Below are positions 16,188-24,279 of a stretch of 24,489 nt of DNA, one piece after another (position 1 is the stretch's first letter; each line of letters starts with the position of its first letter). The notes beneath the pieces are model-generated. The model did no database searches. It was not told where the DNA came from and saw only the letters and a program-made list of their open reading frames with translations. The stretch covers positions 1 to 24,489 of the forward strand of contig JAFAFF010000348.1 of assembly GCA_023423605.1 (NCBI GenBank), read 5' to 3'. The translations under genes and the position numbers were made by a program. The DNA comes from Pseudomonadota bacterium. Its GTDB lineage: Bacteria > Pseudomonadota > Gammaproteobacteria > Xanthomonadales > Xanthomonadaceae.

Positions 16188-16565
16188 TCAGGCGATGGGA
16201 GGGCGCTGGATGCGGGGCAGTGCCGGCGCGGGGCGATCACGGTCCGCGGCGATCGCAGGCATCAGTGAAAACCATGGCACGTGCACGGGTGCCAGCATCG
16301 AAAGTGGCAGCGCGGGCTGCTGGGCGCAGGCGCGCAGGCAGTCGATGGCCCGGCAGTGCCCCTCGTCGTTCTGCGGACCGGACTGTTCGCCATGGTGCGC
16401 AGTGGTGGCAATGCGTTCCTGCTCGTGGCAGGGGGGCGTCGCCTGCGCGGTGATGGCGGCCGCGCCACGGTCTGCTTCATGGTGCCCGGCCACGGCGACG
16501 TTCAGCCCGTTGAGCAACAGGCTGATCATCAGCACCACGCGCAGCAGGCTGGAGGCGAACGGCAT
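16188..16565 (-). CDS. copL: CopL family copper-responsive protein of the copLAB operon
   Basis: copL is the small gene found before copA in xanthomonad copper operons and was reported to be needed for copper-induced expression of copAB. From the ATG at 16565 the product is 125 residues; the frame stays open upstream to 16664, but those residues are not credible. It has a signal-like hydrophobic segment at about 5-26 ending VAVAGHH. After this it is rich in His, Cys and acidic residues: CHEQER, HHGEQ, HCRAIDCLRACAQQ. The Cys/His spacing suggests metal binding. The identification rests mainly on this pattern plus its position 78 bases before copA. Whether it acts as a protein, through its translation, or both cannot be read from the sequence. 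Confidence 0.85.
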   Translation of the reverse strand: MPFASSLLRVVLMISLLLNGLNVAVAGHHEADRGAAAITAQATPPCHEQERIATTAHHGEQSGPQNDEGHCRAIDCLRACAQQPALPLSMLAPVHVPWFSLMPAIAADRDRPAPALPRIQRPPIA

Positions 16566-16696
16566 GCGCGCTACCTTAGCGGCATCCGCGCCGGAACGCA
16601 GCCTTTGCTGAATGTTCCGTTCAACCGTGGAGCGGGTCCAGACGATGGACCGAGGGCGGGGCATGCATCAGGCCGTGTCAGGCCAGCGCCCCGGCA

Positions 16697-18499
16697 TCAG
16701 CCTTCTTCGCTTACCACCTCGATCAGCCTGGGGCCGTAGCGGGCGAGCTTGCTGCCGCCGATGCCCCCCACACGCGCCAGTTCGTCCAGCGACGTGGGAC
16801 GCTGTTCGGCGATGTTGCGCAGCGTGCTGTCGTGGAAGATCACGAAGGCGGGCACATTCTGTTCGCGGGCCAGTGTGGCGCGCAGGGTGCGCAGCGCATT
16901 GAACAGGGCCAGGTCCTGCGGCAGCACGGACAGTCCGGTGCGCTGCGCGCTGCGTTCGCGGCCGCTGCTGGTGGTGCTGTCGCGGCGCATGCTTACCTGG
17001 CGCTGGCCGCTGAGCACATCGCGGCTGGCAGCGGTCAGGCGCAGGCCACCATGGCCTTCGCTGTCCACCTGCAGCACGCCGGAAGCCACCAGTTGCCGGA
17101 ACACGCTGCGCCAGGTGCGGCTGTCCAGGTCGCGACCGATACCGTAGGTGCTCAGCTGCTCATGGCCGGCCTGGCGGACCTTGTCGTTCTCGCTGCCGCG
17201 CAGAATGTCGATCAGGTGCCCCACGCCATAGCGCTGGCCGCTGCGATAGACGCAGCTCAGCGCCTTCTGCGCGGGAACCGTGGCATCCCAGGCGGCAGGT
17301 GGCGCCAGGCAGTTGTCGCAGTTTCCGCAGGGGCGTGGATAGGTCTCGCCGAAACCGGCCAGCAGTACCTGGCGGCGGCACTGCATGGATTCGCAGTAGC
17401 CCAGCAGGTGGTCCAGCTTGGCACGTTCCAGCTGCTTGCGTTCCTCGCCGGCCTCGGATTGTTCGATCATCTGCTTCAGCAGCACCACATCGCCCAGGCC
17501 ATAGCACAGCCAGGCTTCGGCGGCATCGCCATCGCGCCCGGCGCGCCCGGTTTCCTGGTAATACCCTTCCATCGATTTGGGCAGGTCGGTGTGGGCGACA
17601 AAACGTACGTCCGGCTTGTCGATGCCCATGCCGAAAGCGATGGTCGCGCACATCACGATCCCGTCTTCGCGCAGGAAGCGGCGCTGGTTGTCGGCGCGCA
17701 CCTCGGCCGGGAGGCCGGCATGGTAGGGCAGTGCGGTGAAGCCCTGGCTGCACAGATAGTCGGCGGTTTCCTCCACCTTGCGTCGCGACATGCAGTAGAC
17801 GATGCCGGCTTCGTCGCGGTGGGTGCGCAGGAAGGCGGTCAGCTGCTGCCGTGCGTTGTCCTTCTGCACGACGGTGTAGCGGATGTTGGGACGGTCGAAG
17901 GAGCTGACGAAGTGGCGTGCCTGGGCCAGGTCCAGGCGCTCGGCGATCTCACGCTGGGTGGGCGGGTCGGCGGTGGCGGTCAGCGCCAGCCGTGGGATGT
18001 CCGGCCAGCGTTCGTGCAGCACGGTGAGCTGGCGGTATTCCGGACGGAAATCGTGGCCCCACTGCGACACGCAGTGCGCCTCGTCGATGGCGAACAGGGC
18101 GATATGGCTTCGCGACAGCAGCGACAGGAAGCGCCCGGTCAGCAGGCGCTCGGGGGCGACATACAGCATGTCCAGTTCGCCGGCGAGCAGTTCGCGTTCA
18201 ACCCGCGCGGCGGCTTCGCCATCCAGGGTGGAATTGAGGTATTCGGCGCGTACGCCGAGCTGGCGCAGGGCCTCGACTTGGTCCTGCATCAGGGCGATGA
18301 GCGGGGAGATGACGATGCCGCAGCCATCGCGCAGCAGGGCCGGGACCTGGTAGCACAACGACTTGCCGCCGCCAGTGGGCATCAGCACAAGGGCGTCGTG
18401 GCCGGCGGCGACATGTTCGACGATATCCCGTTGCGGGCCGCGGAAATCATCGTAACCAAAGACGCGGCGGAGCAGCTCGTGCGCAGGACTGGAAGGCAT
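16697..18499 (-). CDS. recQ: ATP-dependent DNA helicase RecQ
   Basis: RecQ is a 3'-5' superfamily-2 DNA helicase acting in recombination and stalled-fork repair. The 600-residue length is typical. Motifs: Walker A MPTGGGKS at 40-47, DEAH at 139-142 followed by the aromatic-rich [13 protein letters not shown], and motif [12 protein letters not shown] at 315-324. The zinc-binding cysteines of the RecQ-Ct domain are Cys374, Cys391, Cys394 and Cys397 (CGNCDNC). A winged-helix region follows, then an HRDC domain at about 527-597. The start is the ATG at 18499. copL lies 131 bases downstream on the same strand; that gap is long enough for the copper operon to have its own promoter, although I see no strong one. 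Confidence 0.97.
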   Translation of the reverse strand: MPSSPAHELLRRVFGYDDFRGPQRDIVEHVAAGHDALVLMPTGGGKSLCYQVPALLRDGCGIVISPLIALMQDQVEALRQLGVRAEYLNSTLDGEAAARVERELLAGELDMLYVAPERLLTGRFLSLLSRSHIALFAIDEAHCVSQWGHDFRPEYRQLTVLHERWPDIPRLALTATADPPTQREIAERLDLAQARHFVSSFDRPNIRYTVVQKDNARQQLTAFLRTHRDEAGIVYCMSRRKVEETADYLCSQGFTALPYHAGLPAEVRADNQRRFLREDGIVMCATIAFGMGIDKPDVRFVAHTDLPKSMEGYYQETGRAGRDGDAAEAWLCYGLGDVVLLKQMIEQSEAGEERKQLERAKLDHLLGYCESMQCRRQVLLAGFGETYPRPCGNCDNCLAPPAAWDATVPAQKALSCVYRSGQRYGVGHLIDILRGSENDKVRQAGHEQLSTYGIGRDLDSRTWRSVFRQLVASGVLQVDSEGHGGLRLTAASRDVLSGQRQVSMRRDSTTSSGRERSAQRTGLSVLPQDLALFNALRTLRATLAREQNVPAFVIFHDSTLRNIAEQRPTSLDELARVGGIGGSKLARYGPRLIEVVSEEG

Positions 18500-18777
18500 C
18501 GCGCTAGTTTACCCCGCGGGGGCAGAGCTGTGCCCCGCATCCGCACACGTCACAGCAGAAGCGGGCTTCCTGTGGGATGGAGGGGCGGTATGGGGTTGCG
18601 GGGCCGCCGTCAACCCATCCGTGGGGGCTTGGTCGCCGCATCCATGCGGCTCACACCCCGCAATCACACCCACCCCGCCGCCCCCAGCAAGGCAGCTTCC
18701 GCTTTCGCTGCAGCCTTGGCCTGCAGGCTTCGGCGGGTGCAGGGCGCAGCCCTGCCGCCCCCTCCCCCCCGGGGGCC
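18500..18777. other. GC-rich gap between dps and recQ
   Basis: No gene is seen in these 278 bases. The sequence is extremely G/C-rich. It contains a short perfect palindrome, GCCGCAT-CC-ATGCGGC, at 18635-18650 and a C7-G5 run just before the dps stop (about 18763-18774). It should contain the dps terminator and the recQ promoter, but neither stands out. Confidence 0.5.
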
Positions 18778-19338
18778 TTACTGCAGAAGCGAGCGCAGCA
18801 TCCAGGCGTATTTTTCGTGGGTCTGCAGACGCTGGGTCATCAGGTCCTCGGTGGGGGCGTCATCGGCATCGTCGGCTACGTCCAGCACACTGCGCGCGGT
18901 GCGGCAGACGGCTTCGTTGGCGACCACCAACTGGCGTACCATCTCACGCCAGTCCGCGCTGTCGGTCAGGCCCGGTTCCTCGGGAATGGTGGTCAGCGCA
19001 GCGAATTCCCGGTAGGAGCCCGGGGCATTGAACCCCAGCGCGCGGATGCGTTCGGCCACTTCGTCCAGAGCGCCCCACTGCTCGGTGTACTGCGTCTCGA
19101 ACATGGCGTGCAGCGAGTTGAACATCGACCCGGTGACATTCCAGTGGAAGTTGTGCGTCTTCAGGTACAGGGTGAACGCATCGGCCTGGAAGCGCGCCAG
19201 GCCATCGGCGATCTTCTTGCGATCGCCCTGGCCGATCCCGATATCGATATTGGGTGCCGAGGGGGCGGCTGCGGCCAGCTTCTGCGAACCGGTCTGCGCC
19301 TTCGAGGGGGCCTTTGCCGGGGACTTGGTCTTCGCCAT
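18778..19338 (-). CDS. dps: Dps family ferritin-like DNA-protection protein
   Basis: Dps forms a dodecamer that binds DNA, oxidises Fe(II) with peroxide and stores iron. From the ATG at 19338 it has 186 residues; a GTG at 19374 in the same frame is less likely because AGGAGGAA stands eight bases before the ATG. Ferroxidase residues keep the E. coli Dps spacing: His65 (NFHWNVTG), His77, Asp92 and Glu96, matching His51, His63, Asp78 and Glu82. The N-terminal 26 residues are Lys/Ala/Ser-rich (MAKTKSPAKAPSKAQ), a DNA-binding tail as in other Dps proteins. The gene is divergent from hrpA, and the shared AT-rich gap holds two inverted repeats that could be operator sites. Confidence 0.95.
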   Translation of the reverse strand: MAKTKSPAKAPSKAQTGSQKLAAAAPSAPNIDIGIGQGDRKKIADGLARFQADAFTLYLKTHNFHWNVTGSMFNSLHAMFETQYTEQWGALDEVAERIRALGFNAPGSYREFAALTTIPEEPGLTDSADWREMVRQLVVANEAVCRTARSVLDVADDADDAPTEDLMTQRLQTHEKYAWMLRSLLQ

Positions 19339-19346
19339 GGGAACGA

Positions 19347-19354
19347 TTCCTCCT
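19347..19354 (-). promoter_or_regulatory. Strong ribosome-binding site of dps
   Basis: The minus strand reads AGGAGGAA eight bases before the ATG at 19338. It is nearly a perfect anti-16S match and decides the dps start in favour of 19338 over the GTG at 19374. Confidence 0.85.
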
Positions 19355-19378
19355 GTGGATGAGATGATCTTCACGATA

Positions 19379-19399
19379 GACCAGAACTAATGTCTGGTC
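19379..19399. promoter_or_regulatory. Inverted repeat in the dps-hrpA control region (site 1)
   Basis: GACCAGA (19379-19385), spacer ACTAATG, TCTGGTC (19393-19399): perfect 7-bp arms around a 7-base centre. It lies 40 bases upstream of the dps ATG, where an operator or a 5' UTR hairpin would be expected. I cannot assign it to a known regulator. Confidence 0.55.
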
Positions 19400-19414
19400 G
19401 CTTTCAAAGTTTTA

Positions 19415-19439
19415 AATAGATCCATTGATGAATTCTATT
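19415..19439. promoter_or_regulatory. Inverted repeat in the dps-hrpA control region (site 2)
   Basis: AATAGA (19415-19420), 13 bases, TCTATT (19434-19439). The ATAG/CTAT-like ends recall OxyR half-sites, but the spacing does not fit the four-part OxyR consensus, so the regulator is left open. It lies immediately before the preferred hrpA start at 19452. Confidence 0.35.
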
Positions 19440-19451
19440 GATAAAAATCCG

Positions 19452-22400
19452 ATGTCCAGATCGCGCCAGCATCGGGCTGCCCTTGATGGGGCGATGAGCC
19501 GCGACCGCGGACGCCTGATGGGTCTGCTGTCACGCTGGCAGTCCAGGCCGGATGACCGTGGCCTTGAACAGGCATTCGAGCAGGCTCTGCAGGCTTCCGT
19601 GCAACGGCGGCAGATGCGTGCCGCGCAGCAACCATCCATCAGTCTGGACCCGCAGCTGCCGATTGCGCGTGAAGCCGACGCCATCATCGAGCTGATCCGC
19701 GCGCACCAGGTGGTGGTGATAGCCGGCGAAACCGGCTCGGGAAAGACCACGCAGCTGCCGAAACTGTGCCTGGCTGCGGGCCGTGGCGAAGCCGGCATGA
19801 TCGGCTGTACGCAGCCGCGCCGCATCGCCGCGCGCGCGGTGGCCAGCCGCGTGGCGCAGGAACTGCACAGCGAACTCGGCCAGCTGGTCGGCTTCCAGGT
19901 GCGCTTCAACGACAAGGTCAGCGAGGACAGCCGGATCAAGTTCATGACCGACGGCATCCTGCTGGCTGAAATCGCCAGCGACCGCTGGTTGTCGCGCTAC
20001 GACACCCTCATCGTGGACGAGGCGCACGAACGCAGCCTCAACATCGATTTCCTGCTGGGTTACCTGAAGCAGCTGCTGCGCAAGCGCCCGGACCTGAAGC
20101 TCATCGTCACCTCGGCCACCATCGACACCGGACGGTTCGCGCAGCATTTCGATGATGCTCCGGTGGTCAGCGTGGAAGGGCGCACCTGGCCGGTGGAGGT
20201 GCGTTACCGTCCGCTGGAAGGCGAGGGCAGCGATGGCGATGAGGACCACGGCGGCGAGCGCACGGTCAACGACGCGATCGTCGGGGCGGTCGACGAGATC
20301 ACCCGGCTGGACGCACGCGGCGATGTCCTGGTCTTCCTGCCCGGCGAGCGCGAGATCCGCGACGCGCACCAGGCGCTGGAACGCCGCAGATACCGGCAGA
20401 CCGAGGTAGTGCCGCTGTATGCGCGGCTTTCCAACCAGGACCAGGACCGGGTATTCAATCCCGGCCCGAACCGCCGCATCGTACTGGCCACCAATGTGGC
20501 CGAGACCTCGCTGACGGTGCCGCGCATCCGCTACGTGGTGGATCCCGGCTTCGCCCGCGTGAAGCGCTACAGCCCGCGGCAGAAGCTGGACCGCCTGCAC
20601 ATCGAACCGATTTCCCAGGCCAGCGCGAACCAGCGCAAGGGCCGTTGCGGACGCATCGCGGAGGGCATCTGCTACCGGCTTTACGCCGAAGCCGATTTCC
20701 AGGCGCGACCGGAATTCACCGATCCGGAAATCCGCCGTTCCAGCCTGGCCGGGGTGATCCTGCGCATGCTGCAGCTGGGACTCGGCCGGATCGAGGATTT
20801 TCCGTTCCTGGAGCCGCCGGACGAACGCGCCATCGCCGATGGCTGGCAGCAGCTGGCCGAACTGGGAGCCGTGGATGGCGAGCGCCGACTGACCCCGGTA
20901 GGCAGGCAGATGGCGCGCCTGCCGGTGGACGTCAAGCTGGCGCGCATGCTGGTGGCCGCGCAGGCTGCCGGCTGCCTGCGGCCGATGCTGGTGATCGCCT
21001 CGTTCCTGGGCATCCAGGATCCGCGCGAGCGACCGCCGGAAGCGCGCGCCGCCGCCGACAACGCGCACGCGCAGTTCGCCGACGGGCGCTCGGAATTCGT
21101 TGGCGTGCTGCGGTTGTGGGATGCCTACCGGCAGGCCCACGAAGACCTCACCCAGTCGAAGCTGCGTGACTGGTGCGGACGGCATTTCCTCGGTTTCCTG
21201 CGCATGCGCGAATGGCGCGAGCTGCATCGCCAGCTGCGCCTGCTGTGCGAGGAGCTCGGCTGGAAGGAAGAGGCCGGCGACGCGTCGCTGGCGCCCCTGC
21301 TGGCAGGCAGCAGCGCGCCACCGGCAGGGCGGGATGACGCCACCGCGATCAAGGCCACGCGCGGCCAGCTGCATCGTGCCGCGCGCCTGGCACGTGAGGG
21401 CCGGGCACCGGAAACATCGGCACCGGTGGCCGCGCGTGCGCAGCAGGACCAGGCACCGGCAGGTGGTGGTTTCAGCGAACGGGTGCGGGCCAGCGCCTAC
21501 CAGACACTGCATCGCGCGTTGATTGCCGGCCTGCCCACGCAGATCGGCCATCGCACCGAGAAGGGCGATTTCCAGGCGCCCCGGCAGCGGCGCTTCCTGC
21601 CATTTCCAGGCTCCACGCTGGCGCGGCGTCCGCCACCGTGGCTGCTTGCCGCCACGCTGCTGGACACGCAGAAGATATGGGGCATGACCAACGCCGCCAT
21701 CGAACCGGACTGGGTGATTGCCGAACTGCCCCATCTGCTGCTGCGCAGGCACTTCGATCCACACTGGTCGCGCGCGCAGGGCCAGGTGCTGGCCTCCGAA
21801 CAGATCAGTCTGTTCGGGCTGGTGCTGGCACCGAAGAAGCCCGTGCATTACGGACGCATCGCGCCGGCCGAGGCGCATGACATCTTCGTGCGGCAAGCGC
21901 TGGTGACCGGTGAAATCTCTACCCGTGCCAGCTTCGTGGCAGACAACCAGAAAGTGCTGGAACAGGCGCGCGAGGAAGAAGCCAAGCTGCGCCGCGCCGG
22001 CATCGTCGCCGACGAGGACTGGCAGGCACGCTGGTACCTGGACCGGGTGCCGCCGCAGATCCATTCGGCATCCGGCCTGGATGCGTGGTGGAAGACGCTG
22101 GCGCCGGAACAGCGGCGAACGCTGGCGTGGACGCTGGCCGACCTGCTGCCGGGCGAAGGCAGTGAAGAAGACCGTTTCCCGAAATATCTTGCGCTGGGCG
22201 ACGCACGCCTGCCACTGCATTACCGTTTCGAGCCCGGAAGCGAGGACGACGGCGTAACGCTGGACGTCCCGCTGCACCTGCTCAATGCGCTGGATCCCGT
22301 GCGGCTGGGGTGGCTGGCGCCCGGGTTCGTCGCCGACAAGGCCGCTGCGCTGATTCGCAGCCTGCCCAAGGCGATGCGACGCAATTATGTGCCGGCACCG

Positions 22401-23528
22401 GATTTCGCACGTGCGTTCTTCGAGGCATTTCCACAGCCCACCGCGGATGACATCCGTGGCGAGCTCGCGCGCTTCCTGACGCGTGCCACCGGTGCGAACG
22501 TGGCGGCCACCGATTTCGATCCTGCCGCGATCGAACCGCACCTGCACATGAACCTTCGCCTGCGCGATGGCAAGGGCAGGGTGGTGGCGACCTCGCGCGA
22601 TCTGGATGCCCTGCGGGCACGGTACGGTGACCAGGCGGGCGAGGCCTTCGCGGCGCGTGCGGGCCGCGACATGGCCGCCGAAGGCCTGCGTGAGTTTCCG
22701 TCCATGCCGATACCGCTGCAGGTTCCCGGCGAGGCCGGGGTGCCGGCCTATCCGGCGTTGCAGGACGAAGGCGATACCGCCGCGCTGCGTATCTTCGCCG
22801 ACCGCCAGCAGGCCAGCGAAGCACACCCGCACGGTGTGCGTCGATTGCTGGAGATTGCCTTGGCCGACAAGGTCCGGCAGGCGCGCCGGCAGCTGCCGGT
22901 GTCGCCGAAGACCGGCCTGCTGTATGCGGCGATCGAATCTCAGGAACGCCTGCGTGGAGACCTGGTGGACGCTGCCATGAACGCTGTGCTGGATGAAGGA
23001 CTGGGTGACATCCGCGATCCGCAGGCGTTCGCGCAGCGCCGCGATGCCGCCGGCAAGGCATTGTTCGGCGAAGCGATGCAGCGCCTGAACCTGGCCGAGT
23101 CGATCCTTGCGCTGGTGGCGGAGGTCAAGCCGGCGCTGGAAGCACCGCTGATGGGCTGGGCGCGTGGCAACCTGGACGACATGGAAGCGCAGTTGGCAGA
23201 ACTGGTACATGCAGGTTTCCTGCGCGAAACACCGGCCGATGCGCTGGCGCAGTATCCGCGCTACCTGAAGGCGATGCTGTTGCGCACCGAACGCGCCAAG
23301 CGCGACCCGCCCCGCGACCAGGCCCGCATGCTGGAGCTGCGCCCTTTCCTGGATGCGTTGCGGACCGCCCGCGACCAAGGCTTGCAGGAGCGCCCGCAGT
23401 GGCAGGCGTTGCGTTGGGACATCGAAGAGCTGCGGGTGTCGCTGTTCGCCCAGGAGCTTGCCGGACGTGGCGGGATTTCAGCGAAGAAGGTGGCACAGCG
23501 GATGGTGGAGCTGCAGCGGCTGAATTGA
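19452..23528 (+). CDS. hrpA: ATP-dependent RNA helicase HrpA
   Basis: HrpA is a very large DEAH-box RNA helicase; in E. coli it is tied to mRNA processing and to handling of stalled ribosomes. With the ATG at 19452 it has 1358 residues. An ATG at 19428 is in frame, but the bases between are AT-rich and lie in the inverted repeat at 19415-19439; neither start has a clear ribosome-binding site. Motifs: Walker A GETGSGKT at 92-99, then TQPRR at about 120-124, DEAH at 189-192, and motif VI NQRKGRCGR. The helicase core and DEAH accessory domains are followed by the long C-terminal region (DUF3418) characteristic of HrpA. An Ala/Gln/Pro-rich linker lies about two-fifths of the way along (21400-21470). 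It is divergent from dps and apparently a single-gene unit. Confidence 0.95.
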   Translation: MSRSRQHRAALDGAMSRDRGRLMGLLSRWQSRPDDRGLEQAFEQALQASVQRRQMRAAQQPSISLDPQLPIAREADAIIELIRAHQVVVIAGETGSGKTTQLPKLCLAAGRGEAGMIGCTQPRRIAARAVASRVAQELHSELGQLVGFQVRFNDKVSEDSRIKFMTDGILLAEIASDRWLSRYDTLIVDEAHERSLNIDFLLGYLKQLLRKRPDLKLIVTSATIDTGRFAQHFDDAPVVSVEGRTWPVEVRYRPLEGEGSDGDEDHGGERTVNDAIVGAVDEITRLDARGDVLVFLPGEREIRDAHQALERRRYRQTEVVPLYARLSNQDQDRVFNPGPNRRIVLATNVAETSLTVPRIRYVVDPGFARVKRYSPRQKLDRLHIEPISQASANQRKGRCGRIAEGICYRLYAEADFQARPEFTDPEIRRSSLAGVILRMLQLGLGRIEDFPFLEPPDERAIADGWQQLAELGAVDGERRLTPVGRQMARLPVDVKLARMLVAAQAAGCLRPMLVIASFLGIQDPRERPPEARAAADNAHAQFADGRSEFVGVLRLWDAYRQAHEDLTQSKLRDWCGRHFLGFLRMREWRELHRQLRLLCEELGWKEEAGDASLAPLLAGSSAPPAGRDDATAIKATRGQLHRAARLAREGRAPETSAPVAARAQQDQAPAGGGFSERVRASAYQTLHRALIAGLPTQIGHRTEKGDFQAPRQRRFLPFPGSTLARRPPPWLLAATLLDTQKIWGMTNAAIEPDWVIAELPHLLLRRHFDPHWSRAQGQVLASEQISLFGLVLAPKKPVHYGRIAPAEAHDIFVRQALVTGEISTRASFVADNQKVLEQAREEEAKLRRAGIVADEDWQARWYLDRVPPQIHSASGLDAWWKTLAPEQRRTLAWTLADLLPGEGSEEDRFPKYLALGDARLPLHYRFEPGSEDDGVTLDVPLHLLNALDPVRLGWLAPGFVADKAAALIRSLPKAMRRNYVPAPDFARAFFEAFPQPTADDIRGELARFLTRATGANVAATDFDPAAIEPHLHMNLRLRDGKGRVVATSRDLDALRARYGDQAGEAFAARAGRDMAAEGLREFPSMPIPLQVPGEAGVPAYPALQDEGDTAALRIFADRQQASEAHPHGVRRLLEIALADKVRQARRQLPVSPKTGLLYAAIESQERLRGDLVDAAMNAVLDEGLGDIRDPQAFAQRRDAAGKALFGEAMQRLNLAESILALVAEVKPALEAPLMGWARGNLDDMEAQLAELVHAGFLRETPADALAQYPRYLKAMLLRTERAKRDPPRDQARMLELRPFLDALRTARDQGLQERPQWQALRWDIEELRVSLFAQELAGRGGISAKKVAQRMVELQRLN

Positions 23529-23606
23529 GCAGGTGGCGAGGTGGCACTGCCCTGCCTGATCGGGGATGTCCGCGTTCGTCGTGGTCCAGCAGACAATGAA
23601 TCGTGG

Positions 23607-23637
23607 AGCCGGCCCGTCTTCCGCTGGCGGGCCGGCT
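23607..23637. terminator. Strong hairpin between convergent genes, probable bidirectional terminator
   Basis: AGCCGGCCCG (23607-23616), an 11-base loop and CGGGCCGGCT (23628-23637) form a perfect 10-bp stem. It lies between the hrpA stop (23528) and the stop of the convergent secreted-protein gene (23658). There is no T-run on either side. It is the most stable-looking hairpin in the window. Confidence 0.6.
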
Positions 23638-23657
23638 GCCGGAAACCGGACGAGCCG

Positions 23658-24170
23658 TTACTTCACCCGCCGTACCTTCGGCTGCACGTTGATGTTGTCG
23701 ACCCTCATGTACCACGCGCCCATCACGCCCGGCTTGATGCTTACCCTGGGCGCCTGGCGGCGCACACCGGCGGCGGTCACCGCATCCATCTGTTCCCACT
23801 GCTGACCGTTGTCCAGGGTGTACACGCGGCCCTTGCCGAAGCCGGTGAACTCACCCTGCAGCGTGGCGGTGATGGGTTCCTTGCTGCCGAAATCGAAGAA
23901 GCCACGGTTCTTCACGATCACTTCCTGACGGCCTTCCTCGCGCGCCACGTCCACTGCGTGGGCCCTGGCGGCCTCCACCGTACCCTGCAGCCAGTGGTTG
24001 AGGCTGGCCAGTTCCTGCGGGTCCAGCTTGTCCAGTCCGGCGGCCTTGAATTCGGCCGGGCTCATCTGTTGCTGCAGGTCGCCATCCACCACGCGTTGGG
24101 CAGCGGCGGTAAAGGACAGGGCAAGCAGGGACAGCGTGCAGGCGAGCAGGCGTGGCGAGGGCAGGGACAT
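23658..24170 (-). CDS. Secreted protein of unknown function
   Basis: This is a 170-residue precursor with a clear Sec signal peptide (hydrophobic about 7-23, cleavage near AAA-QR at residue 24). The mature part begins with a helical, acidic, Gln/Leu-rich region (about 30-85) containing MSPAEFKAAGLDKLDPQELA. A beta-rich half follows, with GEFTGFGKGRVYTLDNGQ then QWEQ at about 106-128. The LDNGQ-x-W pattern is shared by many small proteobacterial exported proteins of unknown role. It ends in a basic tail, PKVRRVK. GGAG about nine bases before the ATG at 24170 supports the start. I do not recognise a named gene. It is convergent with hrpA; upstream on the same strand lies a truncated barrel protein gene. 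Confidence 0.82.
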   Translation of the reverse strand: MSLPSPRLLACTLSLLALSFTAAAQRVVDGDLQQQMSPAEFKAAGLDKLDPQELASLNHWLQGTVEAARAHAVDVAREEGRQEVIVKNRGFFDFGSKEPITATLQGEFTGFGKGRVYTLDNGQQWEQMDAVTAAGVRRQAPRVSIKPGVMGAWYMRVDNINVQPKVRRVK

Positions 24171-24279
24171 GAGGGCATTCTCCAGGGGTTGCCGGCATTG
24201 TAGGGGACGTGGAGGGCATGCCGCACCGGGTCCCGCGCAGGATCAGCCGGTTCCCGGCCGGACGGCGACCGGTTGCGCG

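Noticed and set aside
16832..19015. 727-codon plus-strand open frame opposite recQ and dps
   Set aside because: Shadow of recQ; its sequence is Ala/Gly/Gln/His-rich with no motif.
19415..19439. OxyR box upstream of dps
   Set aside because: ATAG and CTAT ends exist, but the spacing does not match the ATAG-N7-CTAT-N7-ATAG-N7-CTAT pattern.
19530..23378. 1282-codon minus-strand open frame opposite hrpA
   Set aside because: It is antisense to a clear helicase gene; composition (Arg/Gln/His-rich) is the usual shadow of high-GC coding DNA.
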